A stretch of DNA of 64,000 nt from an uncultured Oscillospiraceae bacterium (GTDB taxonomy: Bacteria > Bacillota > Clostridia > Oscillospirales > Acutalibacteraceae), in the NCBI GenBank assembly GCA_958366985.1, contig CATXDC010000010.1, positions 1 through 64,000 on the forward strand, written 5' to 3'. The notes below the pieces were generated by a model. That model searched no databases, had not been told where the DNA came from, and saw only the letters and a program-made list of their open reading frames with translations. The translations under genes and the position numbers were made by a program. Of the stretch, positions 8,907 to 16,060 are shown one piece after another (the stretch's first letter is position 1; each line of letters opens with the position of its first letter).

Positions 8907-8940
8907 CAAAAAAACGAGGCTCAATGCTATGAGCCTCGTT
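8907..8940 (-). terminator. Attenuator terminator in front of aroF
   Basis: An eleven-base perfect stem (AACGAGGCTCA / TGAGCCTCGTT) with a six-base loop is followed on the minus strand by seven T, and it lies before, not after, a gene. Its 5' arm and loop (8924-8935) can instead pair over twelve bases, three of them G-U, with 8976-8987 at the end of the leader ORF. It is therefore a conditional terminator. Confidence 0.9.
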
Positions 8941-8973
8941 AAATGTCCTTTTATTTTGGCATATTACGAAAGT

Positions 8974-9075
8974 TTAACTCACAGCATATTTTTTCGCAGC
9001 AAAAAAGCCCCAGCTAAAAAAGAAGCTGAGTGTAAAGTAAAAGAAATAATTCTTTTTTGCACACGAAACAGTCAT
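8974..9075 (-). CDS. Aromatic-amino-acid leader peptide of the aroF operon
   Basis: A 33-codon ORF starts at ATG 9075, with GGGAGA seven bases upstream, and ends at TAA 8974-8976. It contains eight Phe, three Tyr and one Trp. The core is KKNYFFYFTLSFFFSWGFF (residues 7-25) and the peptide ends AAKKYAVS. It lies about 25 bases downstream of a strong promoter and just before a terminator preceding aroF. This is the layout of ribosome-mediated attenuation. A ribosome stalled on Phe/Tyr/Trp codons would leave the last codons free to form an antiterminator; a ribosome that reaches the stop would cover them and allow termination. It is too short to be an enzyme and is not expected to have a function as a protein. 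Confidence 0.88.
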   Translation of the reverse strand: MTVSCAKKNYFFYFTLSFFFSWGFFAAKKYAVS

Positions 9076-9109
9076 GGCTAAATCTCCCGAATATACTTTT
9101 ATTGTGTTT

Positions 9110-9138
9110 AATATAATACCTTTTTTTCACCCTGTCAA
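9110..9138 (-). promoter_or_regulatory. Promoter of the aroF-B-A-C-pheA leader
   Basis: On the minus strand TTGACA (9133-9138) and TATATT (9110-9115) are 17 bases apart. The predicted RNA starts about 28 bases before the leader-peptide ATG. Read-through from aroE-aroK could add to transcription because no strong terminator separates aroK from this promoter. Confidence 0.8.
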
Positions 9139-9159
9139 TAGTTTTTTGCAATATGAAAA

Positions 9160-9666
9160 TCATAATTTTTCTTTAACTGCATCCAAAATACGCACTGCGT
9201 TTTCCTCAGGATTTTCGCAGCAATCGACGATTTTCTCCGCCGCTTCAAGGTATTTGGGAAGTCGTCCTGTGTATATCTCCAGAATATCCTCATCGGATTT
9301 ATTTTGGATAACAGGTCTGGGAGTTGGATCATTCCTAAGGCGGTTAATAAGGTTTTCTTCCGGTACTTTCAGAAAGACAATTGTACCGCTCTTTTTGATA
9401 ATTTCCACATTTTCCTTTCGGAGCACAGCTCCGCCGCCGCAGGCAACTATAAGGGAATCCTTTTCTGAAAGCATCCGACAGATTTCGGTTTCCCTCTCTC
9501 TGAACCCCTCTTCTCCGTAAGAAGAAAATATTTCCGGAATTGTCATTTTGTAAAAATTTTCTATGGCAGTATCCATGTCGATAAATTCCATTGAAAGTTT
9601 TTTAGCGAGAATTTTTCCTACGGTGCTTTTTCCGCACCCCATAAATCCGCAAAGATAAATATTCAT
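9160..9666 (-). CDS. aroK: Shikimate kinase
   Basis: The 168-residue P-loop kinase phosphorylates shikimate with ATP. The Walker A is GFMGCGKSTVGK at residues 7-18, the shikimate-binding DMDTAIE follows near residue 31, and VACGGGAVLRK lies near residue 75. RPVIQ in the lid region carries the conserved Arg. Length is typical. Its ATG overlaps the aroE stop by four bases, so it is coupled to aroE. Together with the five genes downstream it supplies all steps of the pathway except 3-dehydroquinase, which is not in this window. Confidence 0.94.
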   Translation of the reverse strand: MNIYLCGFMGCGKSTVGKILAKKLSMEFIDMDTAIENFYKMTIPEIFSSYGEEGFRERETEICRMLSEKDSLIVACGGGAVLRKENVEIIKKSGTIVFLKVPEENLINRLRNDPTPRPVIQNKSDEDILEIYTGRLPKYLEAAEKIVDCCENPEENAVRILDAVKEKL

Positions 9667-10496
9667 CTGAAAATCCTTTCCATTTCTCTTACTGTTTCTT
9701 CCGTAAGAGAGTTTACGTCATCTTCTGAAAATTTTACATCGTTCCAGATTTCCTGAGCCGCAGCAGCCTGCCAGAGAAGCATTGGCATTCCGTGAGCTGT
9801 TTTAGAACCGTTTGCTTTAGCCTTTTTTAAAAGCTTTGTTTCATTGGGATTATATATGCAGTCGAATACATTCTGACATTTTGACAGTACCTTTTCGCTT
9901 ACCGGCATGGCGTCAATTTTCGGGAACATTCCGCAGGGAGTGGCATTTAAAAGCAGATCAAAATCTCCCGTTACACTTTCCGAAAGTGAAACTGAAACCT
10001 TGGCATCTTTAAAAGCTGCAAAGATTTCTTCCTTTATTTTTTCAGCCTTTTCTATTCCGCTTTCCCTTACTGAAAATGTGAGATTACATCCCTTTTCTGC
10101 GCAGACAAAAGCTATCATTCTTGCAGCTCCGCCGTTGCCGCACAGCAGTACTTTTCCTGAAAGAGGGATGTTTTCCGTTTCGAGAGCCTTGGTAAAGCCT
10201 ATGCAGTCGGTGTTGTAGCCAATATTCTTTTCACCGAATTTAACGGTGTTGACCGCTCCGAAAAGCTTTGCCCATGGGTGAAGCTCGTCGAGAAGGGGAA
10301 TGACCGCTGATTTATGGGGAATTGTAAGATTGCAGCCCTTTAAATTCTTGATGTTTTTAAATTCTGATGAAAAGTTTTCAGGAGCAATATCCATAACAAA
10401 ATATTCTGCTTCCACTCCTGAAATTTCAAAAAGACGTTTGTGAATGAATGGGGACATGGTGTGTCCTATGGGATGTCCTATAACCGCAAAACGCAT
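9663..10496 (-). CDS. aroE: Shikimate dehydrogenase (NADP)
   Basis: The 277-residue enzyme reduces 3-dehydroshikimate. It starts MRFAVIGHPIGHTMSPFIHK, with the shikimate-binding Ser in the SPF stretch. It then has NLTIPHKSAVIPLLDE (catalytic Lys), GAVNTVKFGE, GYNTDCIGFTKALE (catalytic Asp) and the nucleotide-binding LLCGNGGAARMIAF near residue 125. AAGGTGATATT precedes the ATG. It is divergent from acpP, with overlapping promoter regions, and forms a short unit with aroK. Confidence 0.95.
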   Translation of the reverse strand: MRFAVIGHPIGHTMSPFIHKRLFEISGVEAEYFVMDIAPENFSSEFKNIKNLKGCNLTIPHKSAVIPLLDELHPWAKLFGAVNTVKFGEKNIGYNTDCIGFTKALETENIPLSGKVLLCGNGGAARMIAFVCAEKGCNLTFSVRESGIEKAEKIKEEIFAAFKDAKVSVSLSESVTGDFDLLLNATPCGMFPKIDAMPVSEKVLSKCQNVFDCIYNPNETKLLKKAKANGSKTAHGMPMLLWQAAAAQEIWNDVKFSEDDVNSLTEETVREMERIFR

Positions 10497-10531
10497 AATA
10501 TCACCTTAAAAGAAAAAATTCTAAAATGTAC

Positions 10532-10560
10532 TTGACAAAGAGTAAAAATATTACTACTAT
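10532..10560 (+). promoter_or_regulatory. Promoter of acpP
   Basis: TTGACA (10532-10537) and TACTAT (10555-10560) are separated by 17 bases on the plus strand, about 120 bases before acpP. Confidence 0.7.
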
Positions 10561-10682
10561 CTCTATTGTAAAGATTGGTCTTCTGCCAGAAAAAAGTTTA
10601 GCACAGCAAAGGGCGGTTGTCCACTGCGATAAAACTATAAAATGCAGAAAAACCGAAAATTTTGAGTGAAGGAGATGTAAAT

Positions 10683-10910
10683 ATGGTATTTGAGAAAGTC
10701 AGAGACATCCTCTGCGAGCAGCTTGAGCAGAACGCAGATACAGTTACAATGGAATCTTTGGTGATGGAAGATCTTGGCGCCGACAGCCTCGATGTTGTCG
10801 ATATTGTCATGTCAATTGAAGACGAGTTTGAAATTGAAGTTCCCGATGAGGTCATTGAGAACGTTAAAACCGTCGGAGATATTGTAAAGTTTGTAGAAGA
10901 AAACATCTGA
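10683..10910 (+). CDS. acpP: Acyl carrier protein
   Basis: The 75-residue acidic protein carries the fatty-acid chain on a 4'-phosphopantetheine arm attached to the Ser of GADSLDVVD (Ser in the middle of the DSL motif, near residue 35). The frame stays open seven codons upstream, but ATG at 10683 has GAAGGAG nine bases before it and gives the normal ACP length and start (MVFEKVRDIL). It is a single gene with its own promoter and terminator. Fatty-acid synthesis genes are not adjacent, so it is assigned as the general ACP on sequence alone. Confidence 0.93.
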   Translation: MVFEKVRDILCEQLEQNADTVTMESLVMEDLGADSLDVVDIVMSIEDEFEIEVPDEVIENVKTVGDIVKFVEENI

Positions 10911-10939
10911 GTAACGGCGTAACATAATATATATGCCCT

Positions 10940-10972
10940 GCCGCACCTTTGTGGGTGCGGCTTAGTTTTTTT
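10940..10972 (+). terminator. Rho-independent terminator of acpP
   Basis: GCCGCACC and GGTGCGGC pair around a six-base loop and are followed by TTAGTTTTTTT. Confidence 0.92.
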
Positions 10973-10996
10973 CGGGGATAAATTTGATATTATTCC

Positions 10997-11025
10997 TTGA
11001 AAAACAAAGCGATTAAGGATATAAT
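10997..11025 (+). promoter_or_regulatory. Promoter of proS
   Basis: TTGAAA (10997-11002), a 17-base spacer and a perfect TATAAT (11020-11025). The leader of about 45 bases leaves no room for a T-box. Confidence 0.75.
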
Positions 11026-11078
11026 TAAACGGTATAATTCGATTTGATGCGTTTTTGCAGAAAGAAAGGCGGAAAAAA

Positions 11079-12515
11079 ATGGCAGACCAGAAAAAAATGG
11101 TAGAAGAAATTACATCCATGGATGTTGATTTTGCTAAATGGTATACCGATGTTGTTAAAAAGGCAGAGCTTGCCTCATACTCAGGAGTAAGGGGATGTAT
11201 GGTAATCCGCCCATACGGAACTGCTCTCTGGGAGAATATAAGAGATACTCTTGACGCTGAATTCAAGCGTTTGGGACATGAAAACGTAATGATGCCCATG
11301 TTTATTCCCGAAAGCCTTCTTCAGAAGGAGAAGGATCACGTTGAGGGCTTTGCTCCCGAGGTTGCATGGGTAACTCACGGCGGAGAGGAGAAACTTGCTG
11401 AGCGTCTTTGCGTAAGACCTACTTCCGAGACTCTTTTCTGTGACCATTATGCACAGGTTATTCACTCATACCGTGATCTTCCCAAGCTCTATAACCAGTG
11501 GTGTTCAGTTGTCCGCTGGGAAAAGACCACAAGACCTTTCCTTCGTACAATGGAGTTCTTCTGGCAGGAAGGTCACACTATGCATGAAACTGCACAGGAA
11601 GCTCTTGAAGAGACTGAGCGTATGCTGAACGTATATGCTGACTTTGCAGAGAAGTGCCTTGCAATACCCGTTATAAAGGGCGTAAAGACCGATAAAGAGA
11701 AGTTTGCCGGTGCAGAGGCTACTTATACTATTGAGGCACTTATGCATGATGGTAAGGCTCTCCAGAGCGGTACAAGCCACTATTTCGGTGACGGATTCGC
11801 AAAGGCTTTCGGTATTCAGTTTACAGGCCGTGACAATAAGCCTCAGTATCCTCATCAGACCTCATGGGGTATGTCAAGCCGTATAATCGGAGCTATTATC
11901 ATGACTCACGGTGATGACAACGGACTTGTTCTGCCTCCCGCAGTAGCACCCACTCAGGTTATCATTGTACCTATTGCAATGCATAAAGAGGGTGTTCTTG
12001 AAAAGGCCGAGGAGCTCAGAGAGAGACTTTCAAAGGTATGCCGTGTAAAGGCTGATACAAGCGACAATTCAGCAGGCTGGAAGTTTGCTGAATATGAGAT
12101 GAAGGGCGTGCCCCTTCGTCTTGAAATCGGTCCTAAGGACATTGAAAAGAATCAGTGCGTAATTGTACGCAGAGATAACAGAGAAAAGATTTTCGTATCC
12201 CTTGACGAGCTTGAAACACGTATTCCCGAGCTTCTTCAGGCTGTCCGTGACGGACTTTATGAAAAGGCTCTCAAGCGCCGTGAGGAGATGACATACACTG
12301 CAAAGAACCTTGATGAGATGAAGGATATCGCTGACAATAAACCTGGCTTTATAAGAGCTATGTGGTGCGGCGATCTTGCCTGTGAAGAGAAGCTCAAAGA
12401 GGTTGCAGGTGTTACATCAAGATGTATGCCTTTCGAGCAGGATAAATTTTCCGATGTATGTGTATGCTGCGGAAAGCCTGCTGATAAGATGCTCTACTGG
12501 GGCAAGGCATATTAA
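11079..12515 (+). CDS. proS: Prolyl-tRNA synthetase, short (archaeal/eukaryotic-like, ProS type 3) form
   Basis: The 478-residue class II synthetase charges tRNA-Pro. It lacks the editing insertion of the long bacterial type and instead has the C-terminal zinc-binding extension with CVCCGKPADK, ending in WGKAY; the terminal Tyr is typical of this form. Motif 2 is visible around KLYNQWCSVVRWEKTTRPFLRT split by the usual spacing, followed by EFFWQEGHT. ATG at 11079 follows AAAGGCGG; an upstream TTG extends the frame without a better site. It is a monocistronic gene with its own promoter and terminator. Confidence 0.95.
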   Translation: MADQKKMVEEITSMDVDFAKWYTDVVKKAELASYSGVRGCMVIRPYGTALWENIRDTLDAEFKRLGHENVMMPMFIPESLLQKEKDHVEGFAPEVAWVTHGGEEKLAERLCVRPTSETLFCDHYAQVIHSYRDLPKLYNQWCSVVRWEKTTRPFLRTMEFFWQEGHTMHETAQEALEETERMLNVYADFAEKCLAIPVIKGVKTDKEKFAGAEATYTIEALMHDGKALQSGTSHYFGDGFAKAFGIQFTGRDNKPQYPHQTSWGMSSRIIGAIIMTHGDDNGLVLPPAVAPTQVIIVPIAMHKEGVLEKAEELRERLSKVCRVKADTSDNSAGWKFAEYEMKGVPLRLEIGPKDIEKNQCVIVRRDNREKIFVSLDELETRIPELLQAVRDGLYEKALKRREEMTYTAKNLDEMKDIADNKPGFIRAMWCGDLACEEKLKEVAGVTSRCMPFEQDKFSDVCVCCGKPADKMLYWGKAY

Positions 12516-12548
12516 TTTAAGTTTATTTAAATTAGAATATGAATAAAG

Positions 12549-12587
12549 AAAAACTTCCGATTGTTTGGGCAGTCGGAAGTTTTTTAT
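12549..12587 (+). terminator. Rho-independent terminator of proS
   Basis: AAACTTCCGA and TCGGAAGTTT form a ten-base stem with a twelve-base loop, followed by a T run. Confidence 0.88.
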
Positions 12588-12744
12588 ATAGATGTAGACG
12601 ATAAAAATTAAAATAATTGTCGCAAATGCTGATTTTATTTCGTTATAGTATATAGAAGAGTAAATGAGAACCTATATTTCTGCTTGACTCAAATTAAACT
12701 GAAAAACAGAGTAAATACATTTAAGTTTAGTGGGGCGAGAAAGT

Positions 12745-13056
12745 ATGAAAAAGATAGGCATCATTATTTCCTGCACGATTTCAACAGTACTCTTTCTGAT
12801 TTTTTTAGTAAAGGGGGATTTATCCCATGCACTTCTTATTTTGCTTTTAATTTTTGGTGTAATAACGGGACAGCTTATTTGTACTTCTGAGGACAAAACT
12901 TTAAATATATGCAGCTTTGCAATCGTCCTTTTATGCAGTTTCATTTTCGGAATATACAGTTTAATCGGAGGAAATACAGTTACAGGTGTTCTTTCCTTTA
13001 TGGCAATTGTTTTTTCTGTTTTTGGTTTTATAATGAAAAAATCAAAAGGTAATTAA
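12745..13056 (+). CDS. Small membrane protein of unknown function
   Basis: The 103-residue protein starts MKKIGIIISCTIS and has four hydrophobic segments (roughly residues 5-22, 28-44, 54-72 and 78-95), ending in a basic tail KKSKGN. I do not recognise a family. ATG at 12745 is chosen; the upstream GGGGCGAG is a weak ribosome binding site, and a GTG five codons earlier is possible. It lies 30 bases before a lipoprotein gene on the same strand, so the two may be co-transcribed. Confidence 0.5.
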   Translation: MKKIGIIISCTISTVLFLIFLVKGDLSHALLILLLIFGVITGQLICTSEDKTLNICSFAIVLLCSFIFGIYSLIGGNTVTGVLSFMAIVFSVFGFIMKKSKGN

Positions 13057-13086
13057 ATCAGAAATAAAAAGTCAGGAGGTATCACT

Positions 13087-13848
13087 ATGAAAAAATATCT
13101 ATCGGCTCTTATGGCGGCGGTTTTGATTTTGTCAACTGTGTTCCTTTGCTCCTGTTATAATCCAATTTACGCTAAAACAAAAACTTTTGCCGCTGAAAGC
13201 TGGGATGGAACAACTGTGCTCGTAGAGGTTCCGAGAAATATTACTCTTGATCTTTCTAATTTGCCGGGATACGGTGATCAGAACGGTATTACTGCATTTC
13301 TCAGCGATTTGCCTTTTTCAGAAATAGTTGAAAAAGTAAAGGCAGAAAATCCTGACCTTAAATGCGAATGGGCAGGTACCGACAGGGTACTTCTTACTGA
13401 CTCTGAAGGTAAAACTATAATGATGAGGATTTTGTATATTCATCCTGACAGCGGCGGAAAAAAACTTCCTATATATACAGAAGGAATTTATTTAGTTGCT
13501 GATGACTCGTTAATCCTTACCGACGGAGTCTCTACCGAGGGAGTAGAAGGCAGGGATGGAAAACAGATTAATTTTGTACCCATGAAAGCTGTTTGCTATG
13601 GTTACAAAGTGCCGTTTCCCATGTATATGAGCGGTCCTTGGATTGGCAGTACCCAGGTACACACCCTTATAGTTTCAAAGGAAGAGTTTATGAAATTCTA
13701 TGAGGATTTGCCCTATGAACTAGAAATGACAGATGACGGATTCATAATGAAAGATTACACCCCAAAAGGCAGCGATAAAAAAATATCTGTTCAGTTTATT
13801 TTTATGGAGGATAACGGACAGACAAAAGTAGAGCTTAAAAAAGTCTGA
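13087..13848 (+). CDS. Secreted lipoprotein of unknown function
   Basis: The 253-residue protein has a lipoprotein signal: MKKYLSALMAAVLIL, then the lipobox LCSC with the modified Cys near residue 22. The mature part has no recognisable domain. It is rich in beta-strand-like stretches, repeats PMYMSGPW and KEEFMKFYEDLPYELEMTDDG, and ends KVELKKV. CAGGAGGT sits eight bases before the ATG. It probably sits on the outer face of the membrane. The preceding small membrane protein may be its partner; this is position-based inference only. Confidence 0.65.
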   Translation: MKKYLSALMAAVLILSTVFLCSCYNPIYAKTKTFAAESWDGTTVLVEVPRNITLDLSNLPGYGDQNGITAFLSDLPFSEIVEKVKAENPDLKCEWAGTDRVLLTDSEGKTIMMRILYIHPDSGGKKLPIYTEGIYLVADDSLILTDGVSTEGVEGRDGKQINFVPMKAVCYGYKVPFPMYMSGPWIGSTQVHTLIVSKEEFMKFYEDLPYELEMTDDGFIMKDYTPKGSDKKISVQFIFMEDNGQTKVELKKV

Positions 13849-13950
13849 GCTGGCTAAGTATGCAGCCAAGCTTCACACCAAGTGCTGTTGATGAGATATC
13901 ATAAATGCCTTAGATAAAACAATAAAATAATTTTATATGCTAAAAGCAGC

Positions 13951-13984
13951 AAATCCCCGTACAGCTAAAACTGTACGGGGATTT
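13951..13984. terminator. Hairpin between convergent genes
   Basis: AAATCCCCGTACAG and CTGTACGGGGATTT pair perfectly over fourteen bases. It lies between the lipoprotein gene (plus) and the permease gene (minus). T runs on either side are modest, so it may terminate both transcripts or protect their 3' ends. Confidence 0.7.
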
Positions 13985-14012
13985 ACTGTATAAATATATT
14001 TACTGTTTCAGT

Positions 14013-14969
14013 TTATCTTTCTTCTCTGAAATAGTTTACTCCGCAGCCTGCGGGCTGGCTTCTTTCCTTACTCTTGCGGATTGAGGTTATAACAAGAACA
14101 ATAGCTGTGATAAGGAAGGGGAGCATATCAAATATTGCGTCGGGGATATTGATGATCTCTTTGGGTACATAGAACTTAAGTACACGGAATGCACCGAATA
14201 CGAAAGAACCGAGGATACATGCAAAGGGATTCCAGTTTGCGAAGATAACGAGAGCAACTGCGATCCATCCGAGACCGTCAACGCAGCTCTGTGTCCAAAC
14301 GCCGCCGCAGAGAACCAGTGAGATATAAGCGCCGCCTATACCGCAGATTCCGCCGCCTAAAAGTATATTGAAATACTTTACAAAGTTGATGTTGATACCT
14401 GCTGCATCTGCTGCCGCCGGATTTTCACCTACTGCACGCATATTAAGACCTGCTCTTGTGTACTTAACGTAAATACCAGCTATTACGCAGAGCACAATGC
14501 CGAAGTAAACAAAGGGGTTGTGGTCAAAGAAAAGATGTCCGATATAGGGGATATCTCCTAAGAGCGGGATTTTGTAGGTTGCCAGTTTTGCTGTAAATTC
14601 TGTTGAAAGCTGGAGAGTTGTTTCTCCGGCAGCAGTTCTTATATAGTCACCGAGGAAGTTTGAAAGGCCTATGCCAAAAATTGTAAGGGTAAGACCTGTA
14701 ACGTTCTGGTTTGCTTTAAGTGTAACTGTAAGAAATGCATAGATGAGAGCAGCAAATATACCAGCCACAAAAGATGCGATAACAGCTAAAATAACGCTGT
14801 TTGTAGTGTAACCAACATAGAAACCGGCAATTGCGCCGATTGCCATCATACCTTCAACACCGAGGTTCAGGTTGCCAGCTTTTTCGGTGATGATTTCGCC
14901 TAAGGTACCGAACATAAGGGGAGTACCGGAGGTTATTGCAGCATAGAGAAAGTTAATAAACATTGTCAT
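14013..14969 (-). CDS. BMP-type nucleoside/purine ABC importer, permease 2 (NupQ/YufQ-like)
   Basis: The 318-residue membrane protein has about nine hydrophobic segments and the family stretches GTPLMFGTLGEIITEKAGNLNLGVEGMM at its N-terminus (read as two halves) and MRAVGENPAAADAAGI near residue 195. These mark BPD_transp_2-type permeases that work with BMP lipoproteins. Its ATG overlaps the stop of the other permease by four bases. It is the last gene of the xpt-bmp-ATPase-permease-permease unit. Import of nucleosides or free purines is inferred from the family and the linked xpt gene. Confidence 0.85.
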   Translation of the reverse strand: MTMFINFLYAAITSGTPLMFGTLGEIITEKAGNLNLGVEGMMAIGAIAGFYVGYTTNSVILAVIASFVAGIFAALIYAFLTVTLKANQNVTGLTLTIFGIGLSNFLGDYIRTAAGETTLQLSTEFTAKLATYKIPLLGDIPYIGHLFFDHNPFVYFGIVLCVIAGIYVKYTRAGLNMRAVGENPAAADAAGININFVKYFNILLGGGICGIGGAYISLVLCGGVWTQSCVDGLGWIAVALVIFANWNPFACILGSFVFGAFRVLKFYVPKEIINIPDAIFDMLPFLITAIVLVITSIRKSKERSQPAGCGVNYFREER

Positions 14970-16060
14970 TTGCTTTTACCTCCTTTTTTGAAAGCGAAAG
15001 AATATCTTGTAAAGAATTCGCTTGCGATTATGAAGAAAAGGATAATTCCCTGTAAAACGTCGGAGGTAAATACCGATATGTTAAAGGTGGACTGAATAAC
15101 GCCGCTTCCCTTTTCAATGATGCTGAAGAAAATTGTAATAAGAAGAATGATAAAGGGATTAAGCTGACCGAGCCAGGCGACGATGATTGCAGTAAAACCT
15201 ACGCCGTCTGCAAGACCGAGAGTAAGGGTATAGTCGCTGCCCATTGCCTTTATCATACCTGCGCTGCCGCAGATTGCGCCGCTGAGAGCCATTGTAAGGA
15301 TAACAACCTTTTTAACACTCATTCCGGCATATCTTGCTGTGGGCTGGCTTTCACCTACAACGCTGATTTCATAGCCAAACTTTGTATATTTAAGAAGTAC
15401 GAAAACGGCTACAACCATAATGATGGCAATTACCCAGCCGCCCTGAAGGTCAAATACAGCGCCGATTCTTGCATTGGGAGCAAATGAGGCGATTTTGGGG
15501 AAGCCTCTTGCGCCGGGATCACGCCATGTCTCGTGGCGGAGAAAATCGATGATATAAAGTGCGATATAGTTAAGCATCAAAGTGAAAAGAGTTTCATTTG
15601 TGCCGAACTTGACTTTGAAGAATGCGGGAATAATTCCCCAGATTGCGCCGCCTATGCATCCGGCAAGGAAAGACACAATCAAAAGTGCCCAGTGAGGCAT
15701 ATCGCTGTGGTAGAGGGCAAAATATGAAGCGAAAATACCGCCCATGAGCATTTGTCCCTCAGCTCCGATGTTCCAGAACTTCATCTTGTAAGCGAGAGTG
15801 ACGCCCAGTGAAGTGATAAGCAGGGGAACTATGATTTTAACTGTTCCCTGGAGAGCGATTTTGCTGCGGAAGCAGCCCATTACCATTTCTTTATAAACTT
15901 CAAAGGGATTGTGTCCGATTGCAAGAATGAAAAGTCCGCCGACGGCAATGGCAAGTACAAAGGATGCAATTCTCAGAATGACTGCTTTGGACGTCGGCAT
16001 TTCCGGTTTTTTGACTACTCGTATAAGAGGTTCATGGCTTTTTGTCTTTACGCTGTTCAT
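14966..16060 (-). CDS. BMP-type nucleoside/purine ABC importer, permease 1 (NupP/YufP-like)
   Basis: The 364-residue permease has about ten hydrophobic segments. The stretch KMKFWNIGAEGQMLMGG near residue 90 is the counterpart of the NLGVEGMM motif in the partner permease, and SVVGESQPTARYAGM lies near residue 230. Both features are typical of the YufP/NupP family. It overlaps the ATPase gene by four bases on one side and the second permease by four on the other, so all three subunits are coupled. The two permeases form the membrane channel as a heterodimer. Confidence 0.87.
   Translation of the reverse strand: MNSVKTKSHEPLIRVVKKPEMPTSKAVILRIASFVLAIAVGGLFILAIGHNPFEVYKEMVMGCFRSKIALQGTVKIIVPLLITSLGVTLAYKMKFWNIGAEGQMLMGGIFASYFALYHSDMPHWALLIVSFLAGCIGGAIWGIIPAFFKVKFGTNETLFTLMLNYIALYIIDFLRHETWRDPGARGFPKIASFAPNARIGAVFDLQGGWVIAIIMVVAVFVLLKYTKFGYEISVVGESQPTARYAGMSVKKVVILTMALSGAICGSAGMIKAMGSDYTLTLGLADGVGFTAIIVAWLGQLNPFIILLITIFFSIIEKGSGVIQSTFNISVFTSDVLQGIILFFIIASEFFTRYSFAFKKGGKSK

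Noticed and set aside
10976..11078. T-box upstream of proS
   Set aside because: The leader after the TATAAT box is only about 45 bases, with no specifier loop or TGG-containing antiterminator.
10598..11299. Long minus-strand ORF of 233 codons across acpP and the start of proS
   Set aside because: It runs antisense through two certain genes, has no ribosome binding site, and its translation is low-complexity Ser/Thr-rich shadow sequence.
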